This document shows, in pieces, positions 31,650-40,346 of a stretch of DNA of 64,000 nucleotides. The position numbers and the translations under genes were made by a program. Position 1 is the stretch's first letter, and each line of letters opens with the position of its first letter. The stretch comes from Pseudomonas sp. Its GTDB lineage: Bacteria > Pseudomonadota > Gammaproteobacteria > Pseudomonadales > Pseudomonadaceae. Location of the stretch: NCBI RefSeq assembly GCF_017744435.1, contig NZ_JAGIBG010000009.1, positions 62,001 through 126,000 on the forward strand, read 5' to 3'. Below the pieces are notes generated by a model that had not been told where the DNA came from, did no database searches, and saw only the letters and a program-made list of their open reading frames with translations.

Positions 31650-32618
31650 GTGGCGCGTACGCTGATCCGCAAGAACCCGAGCAACTTCAAGACACTGCCG
31701 CTGCATGTCGAAGCCACCGCCGAGGGCCTGGTCTACCAGAGCATCGGCATGCCCCTGAACTTCGCTCAGACCCAGCAGCGCCGGCGCGCGATCCAGCTGG
31801 CCGACAAGCAGCGCTTCGTGGTCGAACTGGCCAACCTGGGTGTTTCCGTGCGCCTGACCTTGCATTGGCAGCACCGTGACTACTGGGTGCTGGTGAGGCA
31901 GCGCCGCCAGGACCGCGGCGACGTGGTCCTGAAACTGATTTCCGGCTATGTCCCCGCCCAGGAGCTCAACCTGCCGCTGCACACCGCCGTCCAGGAGGTG
32001 GCTGAAGAATGCCTGCTGGAGACCCCGGAAGGCTGGCTGAGCGGGCGCTTTAACGACACCTGGCTGCCAGCCCCCTATGCCGCCGCACTGCATTACCGCG
32101 AAGCCTTGCCTTTCGTGCTGACGCCGGAGTCGGGGGCTGCCCGCCCGGTGCACTGCGGCAACCTGATGTTGCTGGAACGGCCACGGGCCTATGTGCACTT
32201 GCCGACGGCTTCGCTGCAGCTGATCTACGACATGCGCCTGCAGGTGCCGAGGGAGGCCAAGAAGCTCAGCCTGTTCCATGTCGATGAGCGCCTTGAAGGC
32301 GACCAACTGGTGGCGCGGCTCAACCGCAAGCGACCGGATCTGTACCTGATGCCGGTACAGGATGGGCAGCCGTTGGCCGAGCTGTACACGCTGAAGAAGG
32401 ATGAGCTGGTGCCGGCGAGTACCCGCGGGCTGTACCTGGCCGAGAGCTTTGCCCGGCAGGAAGGCTGGGTAGTGGCCGATGAGCGGATTCGCTGGAAGGA
32501 CTGGGTGAAACAGCAGGGGCTGGTGGAGCGTAAGGTGGCGCCAGCCTCGCATCTGCAGCGCTTTGGCGACAAGGCACGAGCGCTGCTGGAACGGGCCCGG
32601 ACTTCACTTCATAAGTAG
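31650..32618 (+). CDS. Conserved Pseudomonas protein with degenerate Nudix box
   Basis: A 322-residue cytoplasmic protein of unknown function. The start is GTG, preceded by AAGGAGGAG. Residues 99-123 read like a damaged Nudix box: G99, E105, then QEVAEECLL in place of REUxEExGU, with two extra residues in the spacer, R changed to Q and the last G to L. The Glu pair that would bind metal (E119, E120) remains. I recall relatives labelled metal ABC transporter ATPase, but no Walker motif is present, so that label is not supported here. Confidence 0.7.
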   Translation: MARTLIRKNPSNFKTLPLHVEATAEGLVYQSIGMPLNFAQTQQRRRAIQLADKQRFVVELANLGVSVRLTLHWQHRDYWVLVRQRRQDRGDVVLKLISGYVPAQELNLPLHTAVQEVAEECLLETPEGWLSGRFNDTWLPAPYAAALHYREALPFVLTPESGAARPVHCGNLMLLERPRAYVHLPTASLQLIYDMRLQVPREAKKLSLFHVDERLEGDQLVARLNRKRPDLYLMPVQDGQPLAELYTLKKDELVPASTRGLYLAESFARQEGWVVADERIRWKDWVKQQGLVERKVAPASHLQRFGDKARALLERARTSLHK

Positions 32619-32623
32619 CATTT

Positions 32624-32727
32624 GGGGCCGCGTTGCGGCCCTTTCGCGACACAAGGCCGCTCCTACAGGGAATCGCGTACCTCTGTAGGAGCGGCCTTGT
32701 GTCGCGAAAGGGCTGCAAAGCAGCCCC
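32624..32727. repeat. Inverted pair of family B REP sequences
   Basis: Same unit as at 22982-23098: opposed copies of GTAGGAGCGGCCTTGTGTCG plus CGAAAGGGC and a GC stem. Located between two convergent genes, where its outer hairpin may also help to stop transcription. Confidence 0.88.
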
Positions 32728-32736
32728 AGCAATCGA

Positions 32737-34158
32737 TCAGTTCTTGCGGATCTTCTCGACGATGGCTGTGGTCGAGCTGTTTTCGACCAGCCCCAGCACC
32801 TTCACGGTGCCGCCATAGCCTTTGACGATATCGGCACCTACGACCTGGTCGATACCATAGTCCCCGCCCTTCACCAGCACGTCCGGCTTGACCTGGCTCA
32901 GCAGGTTTTCCGGGGTGCCTTCAGGGAAGCTGATCACCCAGTCCACCGCGCCCAGGCCGGCCAGCACGGCCATGCGCCGGTCAACGCTGTTGATCGGACG
33001 GCCCGGCCCCTTCAGGCGGCTGACCGACGCGTCATCGTTGACTGCGACGATCAGGCGATCACCCTGTGCCCGCGCCTGCTCCAGGTAGGTGACATGCCCG
33101 GCATGCAGGATATCGAAGCAGCCGTTGGTGAAGACGATCTTTTCTTTGTGCGCCCGCGCATCGTCGATGGCCAGCAGCAGTTGCTCCAGGCCCAGCACGC
33201 CACGCTCGGAGCCTTCCTCACGCTGGATCGCCCGGCGCAGTTCCGGGGCACTGATGGCCGCGGTACCCAACTTGCCGACCACGATGCCCGCAGCCAGGTT
33301 GGCCAGGGCCACGGCGTGCGGCAGGTCTTCGCCTGCGGCGATGGCAGCCGCCAGGGTCGAGATCACGGTATCGCCGGCACCGGTCACATCGAACACTTCG
33401 CGCGCCCGGGCTGGCAGGTGCAGCGCCGGCTGGCCGATGCGCAGCAGGGTCATGCCGTGCTCGCCACGGGTCACCAGCAGTGCGCCAAGGTCCAGGTCCT
33501 GCAGCAATTGCAGACCTTTGGCGACCAGCTCGGCCTCATCGGCGCAGCGGCCGACGATGGTCTCGAACTCGCTGAGGTTCGGGGTGATCAGGCTGGCGCC
33601 ACGGTAGATGGAGAAATCCTTGCCCTTGGGATCGGCCAGCACTGGGATGCCCTTGGCACGAGCGGCCTGGATCAGGCTCTGGTGGTTCTTCAACGCGCCC
33701 TTGCCGTAGTCGGACAGGACCAGGACCTTGACGCCTTCGAGCAATGTGTCGACTTCCGCCCCCAGTGACAGCGGGTCGGTGGCGAACGGCTCTTCGAAAT
33801 CGATGCGCAGCAGTTGCTGGTGACGGCTCATGACCCGCAGCTTGACGATGGTCGGCTGGTGCGCGATGCGCTGGAACACCGAACGCACACCAGCGGCCTG
33901 CAGGCTGTTGGCCAGGCTGTCGGCGGCCTCGTCCTGGCCGGTGACACCGATCAGCGAGGCTGGCGCGCCAAGGGCGGCGATGTTCAAGGCAACGTTGGCC
34001 GCGCCGCCGGGGCGATCCTCGATCTGATCGACCTTGACCACCGGCACTGGCGCTTCAGGCGAAATACGCGAAGTACCGCCATGCCAGTAGCGGTCGAGCA
34101 TGACATCGCCGACCACCAGTACCGGGGCTTGATCGAAACGCGGCATGGACAACTTCAT
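32737..34158 (-). CDS. hldE: Bifunctional heptose kinase / adenylyltransferase
   Basis: A 473-residue enzyme for ADP-heptose synthesis. The N-terminal ribokinase-like domain (about 1-318) has [14 protein letters not shown] and the anion hole [14 protein letters not shown]. The C-terminal cytidylyltransferase-like domain starts at [20 protein letters not shown] with the HxGH motif. The start at 34158 (MKLSMPRFD) gives the usual length. It follows msbA but is separated by 129 bases with a hairpin and a TAATAT -10-like element (34199-34194), so it may have its own promoter. Confidence 0.96.
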   Translation of the reverse strand: MKLSMPRFDQAPVLVVGDVMLDRYWHGGTSRISPEAPVPVVKVDQIEDRPGGAANVALNIAALGAPASLIGVTGQDEAADSLANSLQAAGVRSVFQRIAHQPTIVKLRVMSRHQQLLRIDFEEPFATDPLSLGAEVDTLLEGVKVLVLSDYGKGALKNHQSLIQAARAKGIPVLADPKGKDFSIYRGASLITPNLSEFETIVGRCADEAELVAKGLQLLQDLDLGALLVTRGEHGMTLLRIGQPALHLPARAREVFDVTGAGDTVISTLAAAIAAGEDLPHAVALANLAAGIVVGKLGTAAISAPELRRAIQREEGSERGVLGLEQLLLAIDDARAHKEKIVFTNGCFDILHAGHVTYLEQARAQGDRLIVAVNDDASVSRLKGPGRPINSVDRRMAVLAGLGAVDWVISFPEGTPENLLSQVKPDVLVKGGDYGIDQVVGADIVKGYGGTVKVLGLVENSSTTAIVEKIRKN

Positions 34159-34255
34159 GGGCAACCCATATGGAAATAATGAACAGGGGCAGGATATTAG
34201 CACAGGGTAGGCGATGGCTTTACGGCCAGATACACCCTGGAAAATTCCCGTGACA

Positions 34256-34278
34256 ATCGGGGCCGATAAGGCCCCGAT
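34256..34278. terminator. Hairpin between msbA and hldE
   Basis: A perfect 9-bp stem ATCGGGGCC / GGCCCCGAT with loop GATAA, just after the msbA stop on the minus strand. The T tract is weak, so it may attenuate rather than fully terminate. Confidence 0.5.
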
Positions 34279-34287
34279 CAAGGCGGG

Positions 34288-36099
34288 TCAGGTGATATCG
34301 GCCTTGGCCGGCTCATCCAGGCCCATGGCATGCAGGCGGGCATAATGGCCATTAGCCGCGAGCAGTTCGGCATGCGTACCGCGCTCAACCAGGCGGCCCT
34401 GATCCATCACCAGAATCAGGTCGGCCTTCTCGATGGTCGACAGGCGGTGGGCGATCACCAGCGTGGTGCGGCCTTGCATGACGTGATCCAGTGCCGCCTG
34501 GATGTGCCGCTCGGACTCGGTATCCAGCGCCGAAGTGGCTTCGTCGAGGATCAGCAGCGGCGCATTCTTCAGCAATGCCCGGGCAATCGCCAGTCGCTGG
34601 CGCTGGCCACCGGAGAGCAGCACGCCGTTCTCGCCGACTTCGGTATCGAAGCCTTTTGGCAGGCGGTCGACAAATTCCTTGGCATAGGCATCTGCGGCTG
34701 CCGCTTCGATATCGGCACGCGGGGCGCCTGCCAGGTCGCCATAGGCGATGTTGTTGGCGACGGTGTCGTTGAACAGGGTGACATGCTGGGTCACCTGGGA
34801 AACATGGCGGCGCAGGTTGCGCAGTCGATAGTTCTCGATCTCCACACCATCGAGCAGGATCTCTCCCTGGTCGTGGTGGTAGAAGCGCGGGATCAGGGCC
34901 GCCAAGGTCGACTTGCCGCTGCCTGAGCGCCCGACCAGTGCAATCATCTGCCCAGGCTCGGCGACGAAGCTGATATCGCTCAGCACTTCGCGCTCGGTAC
35001 CGGGGTAGGTGAAGCTCAGGTTACGCACTTCGAGGCGGCCTTGAACACGGTCCTTCTCGACGGTGCCGGTATCGATCTCAGGCTCTTCGTCCAACTGTTC
35101 GAAGATGCTCTCGGCACCGGCCAGGCCCTTCTGGATGGTCGAGCTGACTTCCGACAGCTGGCGGATCGGCTTGGGCAACAGGCCCGCCGCCGTGATGTAG
35201 GCCACCAGGTCACCGGCGGTGGACTCACCGCGCAGGAACAGTACCAGGAACATCAACGCCGCCATGGCGGTGTAGATCACCAACTGCAGCAGCGGCGTGT
35301 ACAGCGAACCGGTCTTGGTCATGTGCAGCTGCTTGTCGGTGTTGCTCTGGCTGGCATTGCCGAAGCGCTGCTGCTCGTAGGCTTCACCGCCGAAGCTGCG
35401 GACCACCCGGTAACCCTGGATGGTCTCGGACGCGACATGCGTCACGTCGCCCATGGCGGACTGGATTTTCTTGCTCTGCTTGCGGAATTTCTTGCTGGCA
35501 ATGCTGACCATCACCGCGATCACCGGCAGGATGGCGACCATCACCAGGGTCAGGTGCCAGTTCATCCACAGCAGGTAGCCGAACAGGAATACCACCGTCA
35601 GGCCTTCACGGATGACGACCTTGATCGCATCGGTGGCGGCACCGGTGACCATGGTCACGTTGAAGGTGATCCGCGAAATCAGGTGGCCCGAGTTGTGGTT
35701 GTCGAAGTAGCGATTGGGCAGCACCAGCAGCTTGTTGAACAGCTCCACGCGCAGGTCATGCACCAGGCACAGGGAAACCTTGGCCAGGAAGTAGTTGCCC
35801 AGGAACGAACCCAGGCCTTGCCACGCCGCGATCAGGATGATCAGCAGCGGCACCGCCTGCAGCAACTGCAGGTCGCGCAGGTAGGGGACATTGGGGAACA
35901 ACACCGCTTCCGGGTTGCTCAGCCCATCGACGAAATACTTGAGTATCCCGGCCAGCATGGGCTGGGTCGAAGCAAAGATCACGAAACCGACAATACTCAG
36001 CAGGAAAATGCCGACATAGGGTTTCACATAGCTCAGCAACCGGAAGTAGATCTTCAGGCTGGAGGTGTGCTCCGCCGGTAGCGGTGTTTCGGCCATCAT
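34288..36099 (-). CDS. msbA: Lipid A export ATP-binding/permease protein
   Basis: A 603-residue ABC half-transporter that flips lipid A-core across the inner membrane. Six membrane helices occupy about residues 1-330. The ATPase has Walker A GRSGSGKST, the signature LSGGQRQRLAIARA, Walker B LLILDEAT and the H-loop in VIAHRLST. Two adjacent ATG codons could start the gene. Its start is 12 bases after the waaL stop, so they are co-transcribed. Confidence 0.96.
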   Translation of the reverse strand: MMAETPLPAEHTSSLKIYFRLLSYVKPYVGIFLLSIVGFVIFASTQPMLAGILKYFVDGLSNPEAVLFPNVPYLRDLQLLQAVPLLIILIAAWQGLGSFLGNYFLAKVSLCLVHDLRVELFNKLLVLPNRYFDNHNSGHLISRITFNVTMVTGAATDAIKVVIREGLTVVFLFGYLLWMNWHLTLVMVAILPVIAVMVSIASKKFRKQSKKIQSAMGDVTHVASETIQGYRVVRSFGGEAYEQQRFGNASQSNTDKQLHMTKTGSLYTPLLQLVIYTAMAALMFLVLFLRGESTAGDLVAYITAAGLLPKPIRQLSEVSSTIQKGLAGAESIFEQLDEEPEIDTGTVEKDRVQGRLEVRNLSFTYPGTEREVLSDISFVAEPGQMIALVGRSGSGKSTLAALIPRFYHHDQGEILLDGVEIENYRLRNLRRHVSQVTQHVTLFNDTVANNIAYGDLAGAPRADIEAAAADAYAKEFVDRLPKGFDTEVGENGVLLSGGQRQRLAIARALLKNAPLLILDEATSALDTESERHIQAALDHVMQGRTTLVIAHRLSTIEKADLILVMDQGRLVERGTHAELLAANGHYARLHAMGLDEPAKADIT

Positions 36100-36111
36100 C
36101 GAGCTCGCTGT

Positions 36112-37287
36112 TCAGGTTGAACCGGAAATTTTACCACAGGCATCATTTTCGGCACGCATCCATGGCAACAACATGACCAGGCCTACTGGCAGCCAGCTGA
36201 CGAACCATTCCGCCCGCGGCGTCGCCGTGAGACTGGCAGCATCGAACTGCATGGCCAGGGTCGAGTAGATCCAGAGGCAGAGCAGAATCTTGCCAAAGAC
36301 AGTGTGACGGGCACGAACGATCTCCCCCAGGGTGAACAGCCACACGGCAATCCACAGCAGCATCCCGGGCAACCCGAGCTCTACCGCAACATGCGTGAAC
36401 ATGTTGTGGGTGTGATCAAACAGCTGGCCGGCGGCCTCTACCTTGTAGTAGGCGCCCAGCCCCAGCCCGCCCCATGGGTGCTCACTGATCATATGCAACG
36501 TCGAGCGGAAAATTTCAGGACGGAAGGACGAGCCGCGTTCGGCGATCAGATCATACACGGCGTAAAGGGCCAGCCCTGTGCTCACCATTGCGAGGAGCGC
36601 GAAGAGCTGGCTGTGCCGGTTACGGAACCACAGGGGTGCCAGTATCACGGGGATGACCAGTGCCAGCGCCGCGCCACGGCTCTGGCTCAAGGCAACAAAA
36701 GCGGCCAGGCAGGCCAGTGCCAACAACCACCCCAGGCGCAAGACATGCTGTCGCGGCAGATCGTACAGCAGCAGCAAAGCCGCTATGCCGACCACATAGG
36801 CGCCAAGAATCGGGTGCGAGATCTCGCCGATACCTTCCAGACGTGCAACCAGCGGTATGGCCTGGAGGCCATAGAACCTGACAATCGAGATCAGTGCGGC
36901 AACCGCCAGCAATGCAGACCCTATCCGTAACAACTGGCGAATACGGGCCGTCCCCAATTGCCCTAAAATTGGGAACGCCAGCAAGAACACCAGAATGTAA
37001 AGCAGCCGCTTGCCTTCACGCGCATATTCTTCGTTGTTTGACCAGGCCATACTCAGCGCACTCCAGGCCAAAAACAACGCCAACGCCCCCCAAAGCGCGG
37101 GCTGACGCCGCCAGGCATCAAGCAGAATTCGTCTCGCCGACCATGCCATTGCCAAAGTAGGCAGCCACATGAACAAGATCATGCCTTGCTGATACAGCTT
37201 GTTGCTTGGAGCCAAGGCAATGGCCGCCAGGAACCAGATCAATCCAAAGGCCAACCAGGCCTTGGCCCAGTTCTTCTGATACAACAT
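36112..37287 (-). CDS. waaL: O-antigen ligase-like membrane protein
   Basis: A 391-residue protein with about 10-12 membrane helices and a large periplasmic loop near the C-terminus (FRPEIFRSTLHMISEHPWGGL then DHTHNMFTHVAVELG), the Wzy_C/WaaL pattern with the conserved H-x-H-N segment. It would join polysaccharide to lipid A-core. The start at 37287 follows GGGGAG; an ATG 12 codons upstream is possible. It lies directly upstream of msbA and corresponds in position to P. aeruginosa waaL. Confidence 0.88.
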   Translation of the reverse strand: MLYQKNWAKAWLAFGLIWFLAAIALAPSNKLYQQGMILFMWLPTLAMAWSARRILLDAWRRQPALWGALALFLAWSALSMAWSNNEEYAREGKRLLYILVFLLAFPILGQLGTARIRQLLRIGSALLAVAALISIVRFYGLQAIPLVARLEGIGEISHPILGAYVVGIAALLLLYDLPRQHVLRLGWLLALACLAAFVALSQSRGAALALVIPVILAPLWFRNRHSQLFALLAMVSTGLALYAVYDLIAERGSSFRPEIFRSTLHMISEHPWGGLGLGAYYKVEAAGQLFDHTHNMFTHVAVELGLPGMLLWIAVWLFTLGEIVRARHTVFGKILLCLWIYSTLAMQFDAASLTATPRAEWFVSWLPVGLVMLLPWMRAENDACGKISGST

Positions 37288-37390
37288 CCATTCTCCCCGG
37301 TAACGCGAAATGACACCAGACATGGTGCAACAGCTTTATTTTCGGCATTATTGCCAGTCATTTTGCTTGCCAGACGACAAGGCCCTATAC

Positions 37391-37996
37391 ATGCAGTGCT
37401 CCCGCCTCTCCCAGGTCGACTTCGATCAGCTGACACTTGGAGCCCAGGTGCTAGAGGCAGATAGCCATGGCGCCAAAGTTTACCTGCTTGGGGATGGAAA
37501 TTTCCTCAAGGTATTTCGTAGGAAGCGTCTAATTTCATCTGCGTTGCTTCGACCGTACTCGCAACGCTTCGTCGACAACGCCGCGCGCTTGCAGCAACTC
37601 GGGATTCCCACGCTCGAAGTGATCAGCCAGCACAAACTGGATGTGCCAGGCAGAACAGCAGTGCTATACCGCCCGCTGCCAGGGCGTACACTGCTGCAGT
37701 TATCACGCGACGACGGGTTCAGTTGGACCACCTACCTGCCACGGCTGATCGAACTGATCCGCCGACTGCATCGCAATGGCGTGTACTTCCGCTCACTGCA
37801 CCTGGGAAATGTAGTCGAAACACCTGATCGACACCTTGGACTGATCGATGTGGCAGACATGCGCTTCCTGCGCCCGCCACTGTCTGCACGGATGATCAGG
37901 CGCAATGTTCAGCACATGGTGCGTTACATCGAGCGGGAAAACCTGGGTGACCAATTCCCGCTCGCCGACTTCGAGGCCGCTCTGCTGGCGCGCTGA
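37391..37996 (+). CDS. InaA/WaaP-like LPS kinase-family protein
   Basis: About 201 residues of a protein kinase-like fold of the lipopolysaccharide kinase InaA group, also called toluene tolerance protein in pseudomonads. The ATP Lys is in NFLKVFRRKRLIS. The catalytic loop reads LHRNGVYFRSLHLGNVV and the metal Asp lies in LGLIDVADM, a somewhat altered HxD loop. The start is uncertain: the frame is open from 37310, but 37391 has AAGG upstream and avoids overlap with waaL. It is divergent from waaL and convergent with the next gene. Confidence 0.8.
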   Translation: MQCSRLSQVDFDQLTLGAQVLEADSHGAKVYLLGDGNFLKVFRRKRLISSALLRPYSQRFVDNAARLQQLGIPTLEVISQHKLDVPGRTAVLYRPLPGRTLLQLSRDDGFSWTTYLPRLIELIRRLHRNGVYFRSLHLGNVVETPDRHLGLIDVADMRFLRPPLSARMIRRNVQHMVRYIERENLGDQFPLADFEAALLAR

Positions 37997-37998
37997 CG

Positions 37999-39090
37999 TC
38001 AGCCACGCAGCAGTTTCTGCGACCCATCGCAGAACGCCTGCCATGCCGCCTCGGGTGCCAGCGCCTGGCGCTGACGGGCGGCCATGGCCTGAGCGCCGGG
38101 GGCATCGCAGCGTTCGATTGCCTGGGCCCAGGCTTCGACGTCGCCAACCGGCAGGTAGCAACCCGCCTCTCGCAACTGCTCATGAAACACGGGCAGGTCG
38201 CTGCAGATCACCGGCAGATCCGCCATCACGGCTTCCTGCACCACAAGGCCCAGGCCCTCGGCCCGCGACGGCACCAGCAGCCAGTCAAACGCCCGGTAGA
38301 GTTCCTGCAAGTCATCGTGGTGGCCGCACAACATCACTCGTCCAGCCAACCCCAGGGCATCAATTCGCGCCTGCAAGTTGGCGCGCAGAGGGCCTTCACC
38401 GACAATCGCCAGGCGCATGTCCGGCCGGCTGACTGCCCCCTTGGCGAATGCCTCGATGAGCATCTCGAAACCTTTGCTTTCTACCAGCCGCCCTACTGCT
38501 CCAAGCACCTGACCAGAGGCTTGGGGCAATGCCAGCGCCTGGCGAGCCTGCTCACGAATGAGCAGCGGCCTGGCGAAAGCCTGCGGGTCGAATGCCATGC
38601 GCAGCGCCTGCACAGGACGGCCAATATCCTGCTCAAGCGAGCGTGCCAAGGTCTGCGAGACTGCGGCGATGCTCAGTCGCTCGGGAGGCAACCGGCTCAA
38701 CAAATGCACATCCCTGGCATTCAGCCGGGTACTGCCATGGAACAGCACTTTTACCCGCACTCCCGGGATTAGCTGCAACACCGGCAATACCAGACGTGCA
38801 ACCCCGATGCCGTCAAGCAGGATTACATCAGCCCGGGCTTGTTGCAGCGCTTTTCGCAGACGCAGGCGCTGCCAGGGCAGCAATAGACGCCAGAGGCTTC
38901 TGCCCTTCAACACACGCGGCGACATGTGCCATACGCGGGTAGGACCCCGGCCATGACACAACTCACCGCCTAGCAACAACCAGTTACTAATAGAGGCATC
39001 GGCCCCCGCCTGCGCCAGCACCTGTTGGTGGACCTTGTGGATGGACATGTACGGCGAACCGCCTGCCCACATCATGTTGACAATATTCAT
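37999..39090 (-). CDS. GT4 glycosyltransferase, core LPS cluster
   Basis: A 363-residue retaining glycosyltransferase of the GT-B fold. The UDP-sugar region is GAVGRLVESKGFEMLIEAFA, and the E-x7-E motif lies in SRAEGLGLVVQEAV. The N-terminal acceptor domain starts with MNIVNMMWAGGSPY. It probably adds an outer-core sugar. It occupies the place where P. aeruginosa has the rhamnosyltransferase wapR, but wapR is of a different family, so I give no symbol. It ends two bases from the convergent kinase-like gene. Confidence 0.85.
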   Translation of the reverse strand: MNIVNMMWAGGSPYMSIHKVHQQVLAQAGADASISNWLLLGGELCHGRGPTRVWHMSPRVLKGRSLWRLLLPWQRLRLRKALQQARADVILLDGIGVARLVLPVLQLIPGVRVKVLFHGSTRLNARDVHLLSRLPPERLSIAAVSQTLARSLEQDIGRPVQALRMAFDPQAFARPLLIREQARQALALPQASGQVLGAVGRLVESKGFEMLIEAFAKGAVSRPDMRLAIVGEGPLRANLQARIDALGLAGRVMLCGHHDDLQELYRAFDWLLVPSRAEGLGLVVQEAVMADLPVICSDLPVFHEQLREAGCYLPVGDVEAWAQAIERCDAPGAQAMAARQRQALAPEAAWQAFCDGSQKLLRG

Positions 39091-39352
39091 GGGGATAGCG
39101 CCCCTCTCCCGCGCAAGCCAGGTGGGACTGCAGCTTCAATTAACAAGAGTCGGATTTCCCATGCAGGTAAGGGCGCCCATAACCAGCCTCATTGCCAGCC
39201 TCACCCGACATGGCGTCGGGAAGGCGCCCTCTCTCCAGCATAGGCTGGAAATGCTGGGCAGTACCGCTGCCCCTTGGACGCCCCTGGCAAGACGGGTGAG
39301 TGCCTGGAGTCACCATGAAACCCTCAGCGAACGCGGTCATCGGAGATGATGA
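39091..39352. other. Hairpin-rich intergenic region in the core LPS cluster; no gene seen
   Basis: This 262-bp gap between ssg and the next glycosyltransferase gene (both minus strand) holds no convincing reading frame. It contains four stem-loops close together: GGGCGCC/GGCGCCC (39171-39177 with 39223-39229) enclosing CCCGAC/GTCGGG (39204-39220), then CCAGC/GCTGG (39235-39248), then GGGCAG/CTGCCC (39256-39272). It may be a structured leader or a small RNA, or the remains of a lost gene. Confidence 0.5.
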
Positions 39353-40309
39353 TCAGAAGCCGAGCTTCAGGCGCAGGCGCTGCCATGCAGACAGCGGCGG
39401 CTGAGGCCTGAGAGCCGGGCGCATATGCTCGACGATGCTCCGTCCCACTGCAGCGAAACTGAAACGCGACACTGCCAGTTCGCGACCATTTTCAGCAATC
39501 TGCTGCGCCAGCGCAGGGTTTTCGCGCAAGGTGCGCAACTTCGCCTGCAGCGTCGGAATGTTGTCATAGAACACGACGTTGACCATGTCCTGCAGCCCCA
39601 GCGCGCGATTCTCGGCTTCGCCCTGATCGTAAGCCAGCAGCACACAGCCACAGGCCATGGCTTCGAAGTTCTTGATCATGTACTCGCCCATGCCAACGTC
39701 GGCGCTGACAAAAAACTGAATACGGTTCAGCGTATTGCAGTAATCCTCGCCCGACTTGGTGCGGGTCACCACCAGGTTTTCGACCTGCCCCAGTTCGTCC
39801 AGCAGCGCCTTGCGCCCGCTGTAGGCGACACTGTTGGTGCTGCCGACGAAGGCCAGTTCGATATCGCGCTCACGGCCCTGGTCGGCCAGCAGTTGTTCAT
39901 CGTAGCCTTTGGGCACGAAGACCGCGTCGAAGCCCTCCTGGCGCAGGCGTTCGCTGACCATGTAGCCCGAGCTGATCACGCGCGCCCACGGCAGCTTGCG
40001 GTAATGCGCGCTGAACTTGCCGGTGTACTTGCAAGGGATGTAGTTCTGGTAGGCGTCGTGCTCGAGAATGACCAGGTTCGGCACCGTGCGGATGAAGGCC
40101 GCCTGGCGGATCTCTTGCTTGAAGCGCAGGAAGAAGACGATGCGGTCATAGCGCTCGACCTGCACTTCACGCTTGAAGTAACGGCGCAGGTTGCGCTGGT
40201 CTTCGCTGGTCAGCCAGCGCAGGTCGCATTCGCAATTGGCCGCGACGCCGTCGTACAGGCGATCGAGGATCGCGCGCTGTTCCTTCTGTACCAGAAATAG
40301 GACTTTCAT
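39353..40309 (-). CDS. ssg: Ssg-like glycosyltransferase (cell-surface sugar biosynthesis)
   Basis: A 318-residue protein with the family start MKVLFLVQKEQRAILDRLYD and a C-terminal GT-B half containing FEAMACGCVLLAYDQGEAE, the donor-site E-x-G type region. In pseudomonads Ssg (PA5001-type) acts on core LPS or O-antigen and its loss changes colony form and surface properties. Here it follows dnpA by 37 bases, the same neighbours as in P. aeruginosa. The start at 40309 follows AAGGAAAG. Confidence 0.82.
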   Translation of the reverse strand: MKVLFLVQKEQRAILDRLYDGVAANCECDLRWLTSEDQRNLRRYFKREVQVERYDRIVFFLRFKQEIRQAAFIRTVPNLVILEHDAYQNYIPCKYTGKFSAHYRKLPWARVISSGYMVSERLRQEGFDAVFVPKGYDEQLLADQGRERDIELAFVGSTNSVAYSGRKALLDELGQVENLVVTRTKSGEDYCNTLNRIQFFVSADVGMGEYMIKNFEAMACGCVLLAYDQGEAENRALGLQDMVNVVFYDNIPTLQAKLRTLRENPALAQQIAENGRELAVSRFSFAAVGRSIVEHMRPALRPQPPLSAWQRLRLKLGF

Positions 40310-40346
40310 TGCTTTCCTTGGGCGCTCTGCGCCATCGCGGTCGGGT

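Noticed and set aside
39252..39275. Possible ops/JUMPstart (RfaH) element before the glycosyltransferase gene
   Set aside because: The minus strand reads GCGGTACTG, which differs from the GGCGGTAG core at decisive positions. I keep it only as part of the hairpin region.
39140..39340. A 66-codon minus-strand frame in the hairpin-rich gap
   Set aside because: No ribosome site, no recognisable domain and strong overlap with the stem-loops.
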